A DNA stretch of 15,230 nucleotides from Flavobacterium sp. (GTDB lineage: Bacteria; Bacteroidota; Bacteroidia; Flavobacteriales; Flavobacteriaceae): NCBI GenBank assembly GCA_015478765.1, contig JADMKR010000201.1, forward strand, positions 1 through 15,230, written 5' to 3'. The notes under the pieces were generated by a model. That model was not told the DNA's origin and searched no databases. It was given only the letters and a program-made list of their open reading frames with translations. Numbering within the stretch: the stretch's first letter is position 1; the number at the start of each line of letters is the position of its first letter. The position numbers were made by a program, and so were the translations under genes. Of this stretch, positions 1 to 7,027 are shown piece after piece.

Positions 1-555
1 GTAATACCACTTTCGGAACCCGAGGAGGAAGTTACCAAGGAGCGCCTGATCAATCCGGAGATAGTGAAAAGCGACGAAAATCCAGATGAAGTAATGACCA
101 ACGTCGAAGCGGTGGAGCCGACTCCGAAAATTGGCGACGGTGAAAATAGTGCCACGTCAAATGCAGGTCAGATGGGAACAACAAATACCAATTCGGGCAA
201 TGGTGCTGGAACCGATACCGATAACACGGCCGTCATAACTGCATCGCTCGACCGGCTGCCGGAATTTCCGGGCGGAATTGGGAAGTTTCTGGAATACGTA
301 GGCAATAACTTCCGCGAACCCGATTTGAGCAATGCCAGAATCGACGGGTCGGCAATCAGGGTCATCGTATCTTTTGTAATAGAAAAAGACGGATCAATGA
401 CCGATATCAAAGTCTTGCGCAACCCGGGACACGGACTCGACAAAGAGGCGATTCGCGTATTAAAGTCGCAGAAAACAAAATGGAAGCCCGGCGTTAAGAA
501 CGGAAAACCGGTGCGCACATTGTACACACTCCCGATATCGATCGTACCACGATAA
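1..555 (+). CDS. TonB-family energy transducer, C-terminal part (5' end outside window)
   Basis: The frame is open from base 1 with no convincing start, so the N-terminus, presumably with the membrane anchor, lies to the left. What is visible is 184 codons: an acidic, low-complexity linker (Glu/Pro, then Asn/Gly/Thr-rich) followed by a TonB C-terminal domain of roughly 100 residues. The domain opens with the Bacteroidota hallmark P-E-F-P-G-G, continues with F-x-x-Y-V-x-x-N-F, then VSFVIEKDGSMTDIKVLRNP, and ends with W-K-P-G-x-x-N-G-K-P-V and a final beta strand. TonB couples the proton-motive force to outer-membrane TonB-dependent transporters. The linker is richer in Asn/Gly/Thr than in the Pro/Lys of classical TonB. 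An exported TonB-like domain protein with another role cannot be excluded without the N-terminus. The gene ends at a hairpin terminator. Confidence 0.85.
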   Translation, partial: VIPLSEPEEEVTKERLINPEIVKSDENPDEVMTNVEAVEPTPKIGDGENSATSNAGQMGTTNTNSGNGAGTDTDNTAVITASLDRLPEFPGGIGKFLEYVGNNFREPDLSNARIDGSAIRVIVSFVIEKDGSMTDIKVLRNPGHGLDKEAIRVLKSQKTKWKPGVKNGKPVRTLYTLPISIVPR

Positions 556-559
556 CAGC

Positions 560-583
560 AAGGCTTCTTCGGAGGCCTTTTTT
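560..583 (+). terminator. Rho-independent terminator with cUUCGg tetraloop after the TonB-family gene
   Basis: An 8-bp stem (560-567 with 572-579, one G-U pair) closes a UUCG loop with a C-G pair, the unusually stable cUUCGg tetraloop, and runs into six T residues. It starts 4 nt after the TonB stop codon. Its T tract overlaps the stop codon of the convergent PhnA-domain gene. The opposite strand lacks a T tract, so it should act mainly on the rightward transcript. Confidence 0.88.
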
Positions 584-791
584 ATGCTTTTTTCACGAAC
601 TCGGTTCGCAAAACCATCGCAGTCTTATTCACGCGGCAATCAATCTCTGCCGGATCATCGGTGAGGCGGATATTTTTGACCATTGTTCCCCGTTTGATCA
701 CATCGGATGAACCTTTAACTTTAAGATCTTTGATCACTGTGACCGAATCGCCATCGGCAAGTATGTTTCCGTTGCTGTCTTTTACGTCCAT
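582..791 (-). CDS. phnA: Short PhnA-domain protein (YjdM-like), 69 aa
   Basis: The whole protein is one PhnA/YjdM C-terminal domain: D-S-N-G-N near the start, DGDSVTVIKDLKVKGSS, K-R-G-T-x-V-K-N-I-R-L, then I-D-C-R and EFVKKA at the end. E. coli YjdM (formerly PhnA) is about 111 residues and carries a Cys-rich zinc ribbon before this domain; that part is absent here and there is no room for it upstream. The name is historical: the family has no proven role in phosphonate breakdown, so function should be treated as unknown. The ATG at 789-791 is the only sensible start and has no Shine-Dalgarno. The gene converges on the TonB gene, and its stop overlaps that gene's terminator. Confidence 0.85.
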   Translation of the reverse strand: MDVKDSNGNILADGDSVTVIKDLKVKGSSDVIKRGTMVKNIRLTDDPAEIDCRVNKTAMVLRTEFVKKA

Positions 792-811
792 TGTTGTTTT
801 ATTTTATTTGG

Positions 812-819
812 CAAAAATA
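812..819 (-). promoter_or_regulatory. Candidate -7 box (TATTTTTG) for the PhnA-domain gene
   Basis: On the minus strand TATTTTTG matches the Bacteroidota consensus TAnnTTTG, 20 nt before the ATG. I see no TTG -33 element at the usual 17-23 bp spacing, so the match rests on one box in AT-rich sequence. Confidence 0.45.
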
Positions 820-839
820 TGAAAAGTAATCGGATGCCC

Positions 840-915
840 TAGCCCTGATCGCAGCGGCATCCTTTTTTGCGCGTTTCAGCGCGGAAAAGATAAAGCGCAG
901 AGCAGGAATCAGCTA
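840..915 (+). repeat. Structured intergenic repeat, copy 1 (76 bp)
   Basis: It begins TAGCCCTGAT, continues with GCGGCATCC and ends ATCAGCTA. It folds as an outer stem (TAG 840-842 with CTA 913-915; CTGAT 845-849 with ATCAG 908-912) enclosing an 11-bp hairpin (862-872 with 879-889, two G-U pairs, loop 873-878). A second copy lies in opposite orientation at 10381-10443, sharing the TAGCCC-GAT start, the GCGGCATCC core and an AGC-rich right end. The inner hairpin is different in sequence but still paired. From memory, motifs with this GCGGCATCC core are common between genes in Flavobacterium; I could not check this. It sits between divergent genes. Confidence 0.7.
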
Positions 916-1050
916 CAAAAAAATAAAAAATTGTGCCGCGAAAAATCTGTGCATCTTTGGTCATACAACATTTAGCAACTCAAGCGCAACCTTAAAGCGG
1001 CCGTTCGTGAATCCGATCCTGCAAACCCTCGAAACCTAATCTAGAATCGT

Positions 1051-1058
1051 TATCTTTG
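1051..1058 (+). promoter_or_regulatory. -7 box (TATCTTTG) of the lipA promoter
   Basis: TATCTTTG is a full match to TAnnTTTG and ends 18 nt before the lipA ATG at 1077. This predicts transcription starting near 1064 and a leader of about a dozen bases. An in-frame TTG at 1056 lies inside the box and therefore cannot be the start codon. No clear TTG -33 element is visible. Confidence 0.7.
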
Positions 1059-1076
1059 TGGCTTCAAAAAACACAT

Positions 1077-1949
1077 ATGGAAAGTGTACTGGAACATAAC
1101 TTACCGCCTGTTGCCAAGCCGAAATGGCTCAAGGTAAAACTGCCGGTAGGAAAAAAATATACCGAATTGCGCGGTCTGGTCGACAAATATAAATTAAACA
1201 CTATTTGCGCATCGGGAAGCTGCCCGAACATGGGTGAATGCTGGGGCGAAGGCACGGCTACTTTTATGATTTTAGGAAATATCTGTACGCGTTCGTGCGG
1301 ATTCTGCGGTGTAAAAACCGGCCGGCCCGAGACCGTGGACTGGGATGAGCCTGAAAAAGTGGCGCGCTCGATCAAGATAATGAACATCAAGCACGCCGTG
1401 ATCACCAGCGTTGACCGGGACGATTTGAAAGATATGGGCTCCATTATTTGGATTGAAACCGTTAAAGCGATCCGCCGCATGAATCCCGAAACCACGCTTG
1501 AAACCTTGATCCCGGATTTTCAGGGAATCGAAAGGCACTTGGACAGAATCGTGGATGCGAATCCTGAAGTTGTATCCCATAATATGGAAACCGTGCGAAG
1601 ACTCACCCGCGAAGTGCGTATTCAGGCGAAATATGACCGCAGTCTGGCCGTGCTTAAATATTTAAAAGAGAAAGGCATCCGCCGAACCAAATCGGGTATA
1701 ATGCTCGGGCTTGGCGAAAAAGAAGACGAAGTTATCCAAACACTGCGCGACCTGCGTGATGCGAATGTGGATGTTGTCACCATTGGCCAGTATTTACAGC
1801 CGAGCAAGAAGCACCTTCCGGTGAAGGAATTCATTACGCCTGAACAATTTGCCAAATACGAAAGCATCGGACTTGAGATGGGTTTCAGACATGTTGAGAG
1901 CGGCGCGTTGGTTCGGAGTTCGTACAAGGCCCAAAAACACATTCTTTAA
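1077..1949 (+). CDS. lipA: Lipoyl synthase, 290 aa
   Basis: LipA is a cytosolic radical-SAM enzyme that inserts two sulfur atoms into protein-bound octanoyl groups to make the lipoyl cofactor of pyruvate and 2-oxoglutarate dehydrogenases and the glycine cleavage system. Both iron-sulfur clusters are present: the auxiliary cluster C44-x4-C49-x5-C55 (CASGSCPNMGEC) and the SAM cluster C70-x3-C74-x2-C77 (CTRSCGFC). The C-terminal R-S-S-Y that ligates the auxiliary cluster is also there (VRSSYKA). Length is normal for the family. The start is placed at ATG 1077, because the longer frame opens with a TTG inside the promoter box. gap follows after 12 nt, so the two are probably co-transcribed, although their pathways are not obviously linked. 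Confidence 0.97.
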   Translation: MESVLEHNLPPVAKPKWLKVKLPVGKKYTELRGLVDKYKLNTICASGSCPNMGECWGEGTATFMILGNICTRSCGFCGVKTGRPETVDWDEPEKVARSIKIMNIKHAVITSVDRDDLKDMGSIIWIETVKAIRRMNPETTLETLIPDFQGIERHLDRIVDANPEVVSHNMETVRRLTREVRIQAKYDRSLAVLKYLKEKGIRRTKSGIMLGLGEKEDEVIQTLRDLRDANVDVVTIGQYLQPSKKHLPVKEFITPEQFAKYESIGLEMGFRHVESGALVRSSYKAQKHIL

Positions 1950-1961
1950 ACCTATCGGAAC

Positions 1962-2960
1962 TTGAAGACTCGCATTGCTATAAATGGTTTTGGCCGCATT
2001 GGGCGCACATTATTTCGCCTGTTGCTGAACCACGAATCGATTGAGGTCGTCGCCATCAATGACATTGCCGATAACAGGACGATGTCGCACCTGATCAAAT
2101 ACGACAGTATTCATGGCGTGTTGCCACTCGAATGTTCATTTGACGAAAATTCCATAATAATCGGTCGCCAGTCCTACCGGTTTTACCATGAACCGGACAT
2201 CACGAATCTCCTGTGGAAAGAGATGGAAGTGGATGTAGTAGTGGAATGTACGGGCAAATTTAAATCGGTTGACCAGCTTACCAAGCACATTGCCGCAGGC
2301 GCTAAAAAAGTGATTTTATCGGCTCCGCCCGATGATGATTCCATCAAAACTGTAGTACTGGGCGTAAACGATCATATTCTTGACGGCACCGAAACCATTA
2401 TTTCAAATGCGAGCTGTACCACCAACAATGCGGCTCCAATGATTAAAATCATAGATGCGTTATGCGGTATCGAACAGGCTTACATCACTACTGTACATTC
2501 CTATACTACCGATCAAAGCTTGCATGATCAGCCTCATAAAGACCTGCGCAGGGCGCGCGGCGCATCGCAGTCGATCGTACCCACGACTACGGGAGCTGCC
2601 AAGGCACTTACCAAAATATTTCCGGAAATGGACGGCAAGATCGGCGGTAGCGGAATACGGGTTCCGGTACCCGACGGATCGCTCACCGATATCACTTGTT
2701 ATGTGCGTTGTGAAACATCGGTGGAGGAAATCAATGCTGCTTTTAAAAAAGCCGCTTCGGGGGAATTTCGGAATATACTCGATTATACGAACGACCCCAT
2801 CGTATCGGTCGATATCATTGGAAACACTCATTCCTGCCTTTTCGATGCGCAACTGACATCTGTCATCGGGAAAATGGTAAAAGTGGTTGGCTGGTATGAC
2901 AATGAAATTGGTTATTCTTCGCGGATTATTGATCTGATATCCTTAACGGTAAAGAAATAA
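1962..2960 (+). CDS. gap: Glyceraldehyde-3-phosphate dehydrogenase, type I, 332 aa
   Basis: Converts glyceraldehyde-3-phosphate, NAD+ and phosphate to 1,3-bisphosphoglycerate. The N-terminal Rossmann motif is INGFGRIGR (7-15). Asp34 at the end of the second strand predicts NAD rather than NADP. The catalytic pair is Cys152 (SNASCTTNN) and His179 (TTVHSYTT), and a long conserved stretch with D-L-R-R-A-R and P-T-T-T-G-A-A follows. Two oddities: the start is TTG, required because the Rossmann motif begins at residue 7 and no ATG precedes it; and the usual second cysteine four residues after the catalytic one (CTTNC) is Asn here. Flavobacteria often carry more than one GAPDH, and this may be the less-expressed one. 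It lies 12 nt after lipA. Confidence 0.95.
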   Translation: MKTRIAINGFGRIGRTLFRLLLNHESIEVVAINDIADNRTMSHLIKYDSIHGVLPLECSFDENSIIIGRQSYRFYHEPDITNLLWKEMEVDVVVECTGKFKSVDQLTKHIAAGAKKVILSAPPDDDSIKTVVLGVNDHILDGTETIISNASCTTNNAAPMIKIIDALCGIEQAYITTVHSYTTDQSLHDQPHKDLRRARGASQSIVPTTTGAAKALTKIFPEMDGKIGGSGIRVPVPDGSLTDITCYVRCETSVEEINAAFKKAASGEFRNILDYTNDPIVSVDIIGNTHSCLFDAQLTSVIGKMVKVVGWYDNEIGYSSRIIDLISLTVKK

Positions 2961-3001
2961 GTCTTAATTTTAAACCCTAGTAGTAAAGATAGTACCCGCG
3001 G

Positions 3002-5167
3002 ATGAGGTTGTTTTTGATAGCGCTCTTTCTTTTGTCGACGTGTTACGCAAAAGCCCAGATGGCTTCCGTGACATCAAACGACAGTATTGCATACTATCTC
3101 GATCTGGCACGATTCAATATCTCGACCAACAGTTACCGCACAGCGCTCGACAACACCCAAAAAGCGATCGACTTTGCGAAAATACGACGCGACAAATCGG
3201 CCGAAGCCAAAGCCACTCTCGCTCTGGGCGTATTATATCTCGAACTTAAAAAGTTTGACGATGCCGATCAACTGCTTAACCGAAGCATCACATTGTACAA
3301 AACCCTTCCGCCATCGTCAGAGCTCGCGTATGCGTACTATAATCTGGGATTAGCCAACATCGAAGAGGAAGATTTCATTCGGGCAGAATCGAATTTTGAC
3401 CGAGCAGGTGAAATATATAAAGCTATAAATATCCCGGACGCTATCGAACTGCTGGATTTACAAAGGGGAATCATTTATTTTGCCCACGGTAAAATCAAAC
3501 AGGCCACCGGAATATTCCAAACTCTAGCGAGTAGCAAAAGCGACACCAGCGACGAAATAAGATCGGAAGCCTTGTATTACATGGGCAGGATCGAAGCGGC
3601 AAACTATCGCAATAATATGGCGTTGAACTTCATGAACCGCGCTCTTGCACGAGTCAATCCTAAGACTCAGATAGAACTGCGAAGCGATATCTACCGGTCG
3701 TTGAGTGAGATTTATGAAAAATTGGGCGGTGTTGAGCAATCGTATTCCTATCTGAAACAACATCTTACATTGCGTGACAGCATCCGTTCGGCGACAATGC
3801 AAAAACTTGGCGCCGACGACTATGCCGATTTCAAAGAAAGTGAGCGCCTTAAAACCATAGAGCAGCTGAATCAGTCAAACAGGCAACAGCAGCGCGCCGG
3901 CAAATTCGCAAAACTTATCAGCATACTTGGTATTGCGCTGATTTCCATTTTGTCGCTATTATGTTTGTCGCTCTATAAAAACAACATCATCCGAACACAG
4001 TCGAATTTATTGCTGAAGGAAAAAAATCGGGAATTGCAGGTAGCTAAAGACAAAGCGGAAAAAGCATCCAAAGCGCGAAGCGAGTTCCTGTCGACCGTGA
4101 GCCACGAACTGCGAACGCCGCTCAACGCCATCAACGGGATCACACACCTATTGTTGCAGGAAGAACCTAAGGAGTCACAACTGAATTACTTGCAGTCGTT
4201 GAAATTTTCAGGTGATTATTTGCTGACATTCATCAATGAAATTCTTGAAATCAATCGGATTGAATCGAATGCAGTTCAGGTAGAACACATCAATTTCAAT
4301 CTGAAAGCACTTCTCACCAACATTCAGAATTCGCTGAAAGAGCAGGCCAACAAAAATAACAATCGCTATACTATAGAAATTGATGAGAAAATTCCCAATC
4401 TGTTGGTTGGCGACCCGACGAAGTTGTCGCAGATTTTCCTGAATTTGATCAATAACGCATTGAAATTTACGAAAAACGGCGATGTCAAGGTAATTGCGCG
4501 GCACAAAGTGACCGAAGATAAAAACACTACCATTCACTTTGAGGTGGTCGATACAGGAATTGGCATCCCGGAAGATAAACTCGATGCAGTATTTGACAGT
4601 TTTTCGCAAGGATCGATCGAAATCAATAGGAAATATGGCGGCACCGGCCTGGGATTGAATATTGTCAAAAAGCTGATTGGTTTGCTGGGCGGACAAATAA
4701 AACTCGAGAGTAAGATTGGCAAAGGTTCTACCTTTTCATTTGACCTAACTTTTCAGATCAGCATGGCCGAACAAACTGACATCCACAGCGATTATGATGA
4801 AACCGTTTTCATAAACAAGAAAGTACTGCTGATCGAGGACAATAAGATCAACCAGATGATCACCAAGAAAATGCTCGAGAACAAACAGATGCTATGCGAT
4901 ATAATCGACAATGGCGAGGATGCCATCGAAGCAGTTAAAAACAACTACTACGATCTGGTGTTAATGGATGTCCATTTGCCTGGAATTAACGGAACTACGG
5001 CGACACAGATCATCCGGACTTTCGATACTACTACCCGAATCATTGCCTTAACCGCCATATCTCTAAATGAGAACCGCGAGAGTTTACTGTCCTTTGGAAT
5101 GAATGACGTACTGACAAAACCCTTCGACCCTGAAGATTTTTACAGGATTATCGCCGAAAACATTTAA
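3002..5167 (+). CDS. TPR-containing hybrid sensor histidine kinase with C-terminal receiver, 721 aa
   Basis: A membrane signalling protein. It has an N-terminal signal peptide (about 1-19), then a TPR-rich presumed periplasmic region (about 25-290) of paired helices with A-Y-Y-N-L-G-L-A-type repeats. A transmembrane segment (about 302-324) is followed by a short coiled linker (330-360). The HisKA domain carries the phospho-acceptor His368 (STVSHELRTPLN). The ATPase domain has its N box at Asn485 (NLINNALKFT), a D-T-G-I-G-I-P G1 box (517-523) and G-G-T-G-L-G-L (546-552). The receiver (607-721) has Glu612/Asp613, phospho-acceptor Asp656 (LVLMDVHLP), Thr684 and Lys706. There is no DNA-binding or effector domain, so output must pass through a separate phosphotransfer protein, or the receiver tunes the kinase. 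The signal is unknown. It starts 41 nt after gap with no terminator between, and its stop overlaps the stop of punA. Confidence 0.93.
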   Translation: MRLFLIALFLLSTCYAKAQMASVTSNDSIAYYLDLARFNISTNSYRTALDNTQKAIDFAKIRRDKSAEAKATLALGVLYLELKKFDDADQLLNRSITLYKTLPPSSELAYAYYNLGLANIEEEDFIRAESNFDRAGEIYKAINIPDAIELLDLQRGIIYFAHGKIKQATGIFQTLASSKSDTSDEIRSEALYYMGRIEAANYRNNMALNFMNRALARVNPKTQIELRSDIYRSLSEIYEKLGGVEQSYSYLKQHLTLRDSIRSATMQKLGADDYADFKESERLKTIEQLNQSNRQQQRAGKFAKLISILGIALISILSLLCLSLYKNNIIRTQSNLLLKEKNRELQVAKDKAEKASKARSEFLSTVSHELRTPLNAINGITHLLLQEEPKESQLNYLQSLKFSGDYLLTFINEILEINRIESNAVQVEHINFNLKALLTNIQNSLKEQANKNNNRYTIEIDEKIPNLLVGDPTKLSQIFLNLINNALKFTKNGDVKVIARHKVTEDKNTTIHFEVVDTGIGIPEDKLDAVFDSFSQGSIEINRKYGGTGLGLNIVKKLIGLLGGQIKLESKIGKGSTFSFDLTFQISMAEQTDIHSDYDETVFINKKVLLIEDNKINQMITKKMLENKQMLCDIIDNGEDAIEAVKNNYYDLVLMDVHLPGINGTTATQIIRTFDTTTRIIALTAISLNENRESLLSFGMNDVLTKPFDPEDFYRIIAENI

Positions 5168-5976
5168 TAGGCCGAAATGAGCTCGCGTATTAACTTGCGA
5201 ACGAATGGCTCCGCTTTTTGGGCAGCTTTCAAAACCTCGGCGTGATTCACCTGTTCGATATTTTCTTCATCGCCCATATCGGTAATGACCGAAATTCCAA
5301 ACGTCTCTATTTCCATATGTCGGGCTACGATCACTTCGGGAACAGTCGACATACCAACGCAATCGCCGCCCATTTTCTTAACCATGCGATATTCTGCCAG
5401 GGTTTCAAAAGTGGGCCCTTGCAATCCTAAATAAACACCGTCGTGAACCTCGACATTCAGTGCCGAAGCTAATTCTTTTGCTTTTGAGATCATTTGGCGG
5501 CTATAGGGTTCGCTCATATTTACAAATCGGGGGCCGAAACGCTTCTCATTAGCGCCACGAAGCGGATGTTCGGGCATCATATTGATATGATCGTTGATGA
5601 TTACGATCGATCCTACTTTATAATTTGGATTCACACCGCCGGATGCATTGGAAACGATCAGCTTGGTAATTCCCAACATCTTCATCACCCGCACCGGGAA
5701 TGTGACCTGTTGCATCGAATAACCTTCATAATAATGAAATCGACCCTGCATTGCCACCACTTTCTTACCTCCTACTTCGCCAAAAACCAGCGCACCTTTA
5801 TGGCCTTCGACAGTCGATACCGGAAAGTTAGGTATATCTTCGTAAGAAATTGTATGTTGAATCTCGATGTCGTCGGTAAAGCCACCAAGGCCTGAGCCAA
5901 GTATAACGCCGTATTCCGGAGTAAAATTAGTTTTCGAACTAATGTAATCCGCTGTTTGTTTTGCCTGATCCCACAT
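5164..5976 (-). CDS. punA: Purine nucleoside phosphorylase (trimeric PNP family), 270 aa
   Basis: Splits purine nucleosides with phosphate into free base and ribose-1-phosphate in purine salvage. Seen: VILGSGLGG (24-32, phosphate loop), GHKGALVFG (58-66), QGRFHYYEGY (77-86), SNASGG (109-114), GPTFETLAE (187-195) and VGMSTVPEVIVARH (207-220). The pocket Glu (human Glu201) is Glu191. The residue aligned with human Asn243, which reads the 6-oxo group, is Asp233 (GISVITDMG). The start is ATG 5976: the longer frame would add 14 residues before the usual MW-D-x-A beginning. The gene overlaps the end of lpxK by 38 nt, indicating one transcript and probable translational coupling. Its stop shares bases with the stop of the convergent kinase gene. 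Confidence 0.93.
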   Translation of the reverse strand: MWDQAKQTADYISSKTNFTPEYGVILGSGLGGFTDDIEIQHTISYEDIPNFPVSTVEGHKGALVFGEVGGKKVVAMQGRFHYYEGYSMQQVTFPVRVMKMLGITKLIVSNASGGVNPNYKVGSIVIINDHINMMPEHPLRGANEKRFGPRFVNMSEPYSRQMISKAKELASALNVEVHDGVYLGLQGPTFETLAEYRMVKKMGGDCVGMSTVPEVIVARHMEIETFGISVITDMGDEENIEQVNHAEVLKAAQKAEPFVRKLIRELISAY

Positions 5977-6973
5977 AATTAAGTATTGTTTTATCAAATA
6001 ATTCCGACTTCCCGACAAAGACGCTCCTTATCGGAAGATAATATAGTTTGTCGGCCGGCAGCCTGTGCTTTAGCCTGACATAATCTTTCTCGGTTGTGAC
6101 GATAATCCGGTCCCCCATTTGCTCACTGATCACCAGAATCTCCTTTTCCGAGAAATGATGATGATCGGCAAATTTTAAAATTGTGTCGCCTTCCCGATAA
6201 ACTGTTTTAAAAAAATGCTCCGGCTTTGCAATTCCTGCCAACACAAATTTTTGTTGGTTCAATATTAAAGTCAGCGGCAACGATCCCGATTCGGAATGCA
6301 CCATTTCGTCGCAGTCAATGTACGAAAAATATAACTGCTGATGATCTTGCAGTTTAATCCTGTCACTTATATTTCGCTGCTCCGATTCGGTTAAGTGAAC
6401 GGGACACTTGGTAACGATGATAATATCGGCCCTTTTCGCACTGCGCCTGCTTTCGCGCAAATTACCGGTTGGCAATAAAAAATCATCGGTGAAAATGTCG
6501 CCGTACATCGTCAATAGAATGTTTAATCCCGCTTTGACGCGACGATGTTGAAACGCATCGTCCAGCAAAATCACCTGCGGCCGATCGCCCAACGCTAACA
6601 ACCGCTGAACTCCACGCACGCGATCCCCATCGACAGCAACGCGGATCTTTGGAAATTTAAGGTAGAATTGATACGGTTCATCGCCGAGAGTTCGCGCGCT
6701 GGCATCTTTATCGGCCAAAAGAAATCCTTTCGAACTTCGTTTATATCCACGGCTCAATGTGGCGACTTTAAATGTTGGCGACAACAACCGGATAAGATAT
6801 TCGATCTGCGGCGATTTTCCGGTGCCGCCTGTGGTCAGATTTCCGACAGTGATAATCGGAATTTCAAATTCATACGATCTGAAAAATCCGGTATCGTACA
6901 AATAATTGCGAAATTGGGTAATGGCGCCATACAATGCGGCAAACGGAAAAAGTAATTTTCGCAATAAATCCAT
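5939..6973 (-). CDS. lpxK: Tetraacyldisaccharide 4'-kinase, 344 aa
   Basis: LpxK phosphorylates the 4' position of the lipid A disaccharide at the inner face of the cytoplasmic membrane, one of the last steps of the core lipid A pathway. The first 20 residues are hydrophobic (membrane anchor). The Walker A loop is V-G-N-L-T-T-G-G-T-G-K-S-P (43-55). LSRGYKR (73-79), GDEP (97-100, with the Asp corresponding to the proposed catalytic base), DDAFQHR (138-144) and LLPTGNLRES (167-175) are all family blocks. Length is typical. It is divergent from the exported-protein gene across a 54-bp gap and is the first gene of an lpxK-punA pair. I see only a weak promoter candidate on its side. Confidence 0.95.
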   Translation of the reverse strand: MDLLRKLLFPFAALYGAITQFRNYLYDTGFFRSYEFEIPIITVGNLTTGGTGKSPQIEYLIRLLSPTFKVATLSRGYKRSSKGFLLADKDASARTLGDEPYQFYLKFPKIRVAVDGDRVRGVQRLLALGDRPQVILLDDAFQHRRVKAGLNILLTMYGDIFTDDFLLPTGNLRESRRSAKRADIIIVTKCPVHLTESEQRNISDRIKLQDHQQLYFSYIDCDEMVHSESGSLPLTLILNQQKFVLAGIAKPEHFFKTVYREGDTILKFADHHHFSEKEILVISEQMGDRIIVTTEKDYVRLKHRLPADKLYYLPIRSVFVGKSELFDKTILNYVGSGKTNSGLH

Positions 6974-6993
6974 AGTACGAAAGTATAATATTT

Positions 6994-7001
6994 TATCTTT
7001 G
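6994..7001 (+). promoter_or_regulatory. -7 box (TATCTTTG) upstream of the exported-protein gene
   Basis: TATCTTTG is identical to the lipA box and ends 26 nt before the chosen ATG at 7028. It is probably the promoter of the rightward cluster of exported protein, Nif3-family and coiled-coil genes. No -33 TTG stands out. Confidence 0.6.
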
Positions 7002-7027
7002 GGATGAAACGAATATGAATATTGAAT

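Larger units (their letters stand above)
792..1050. other. Divergent intergenic region between phnA and lipA
   Basis: This holds the PhnA-side -7 box, repeat copy 1, and about 135 bp (916-1050) in which I find no gene, no convincing hairpin and no RNA family that I recognise. It is the longest gene-poor stretch in the window. Confidence 0.6.

Noticed and set aside
916..1050. Possible small RNA or riboswitch upstream of lipA
   Set aside because: No convincing stem-loop with terminator, and the lipA promoter box lies after this stretch, so it would not be in the lipA leader.
1056..1076. TTG start for lipA giving seven extra residues
   Set aside because: The TTG lies within the TATCTTTG promoter box and would not be transcribed.
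2455..2856. Long open frames on both strands inside gap
   Set aside because: The gap frame carries the catalytic residues; the others are shadows in alternative frames without family resemblance.
4208..4696. 162-codon open frame on the minus strand inside the kinase gene
   Set aside because: It lies entirely antisense to conserved HisKA/ATPase sequence, its product has no recognisable domain, and there is no start signal.
5977..6018. Extended N-terminus for purine nucleoside phosphorylase
   Set aside because: The 14 added residues precede the usual family start and lie deeper inside lpxK; no supporting start signal is seen.
7004..7018. Four-codon open frame (M-K-R-I-stop) just after the -7 box, before the exported-protein gene
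   Set aside because: Very short ATG-stop combinations are expected by chance; with transcription starting near 7007 its ATG may not even be transcribed.
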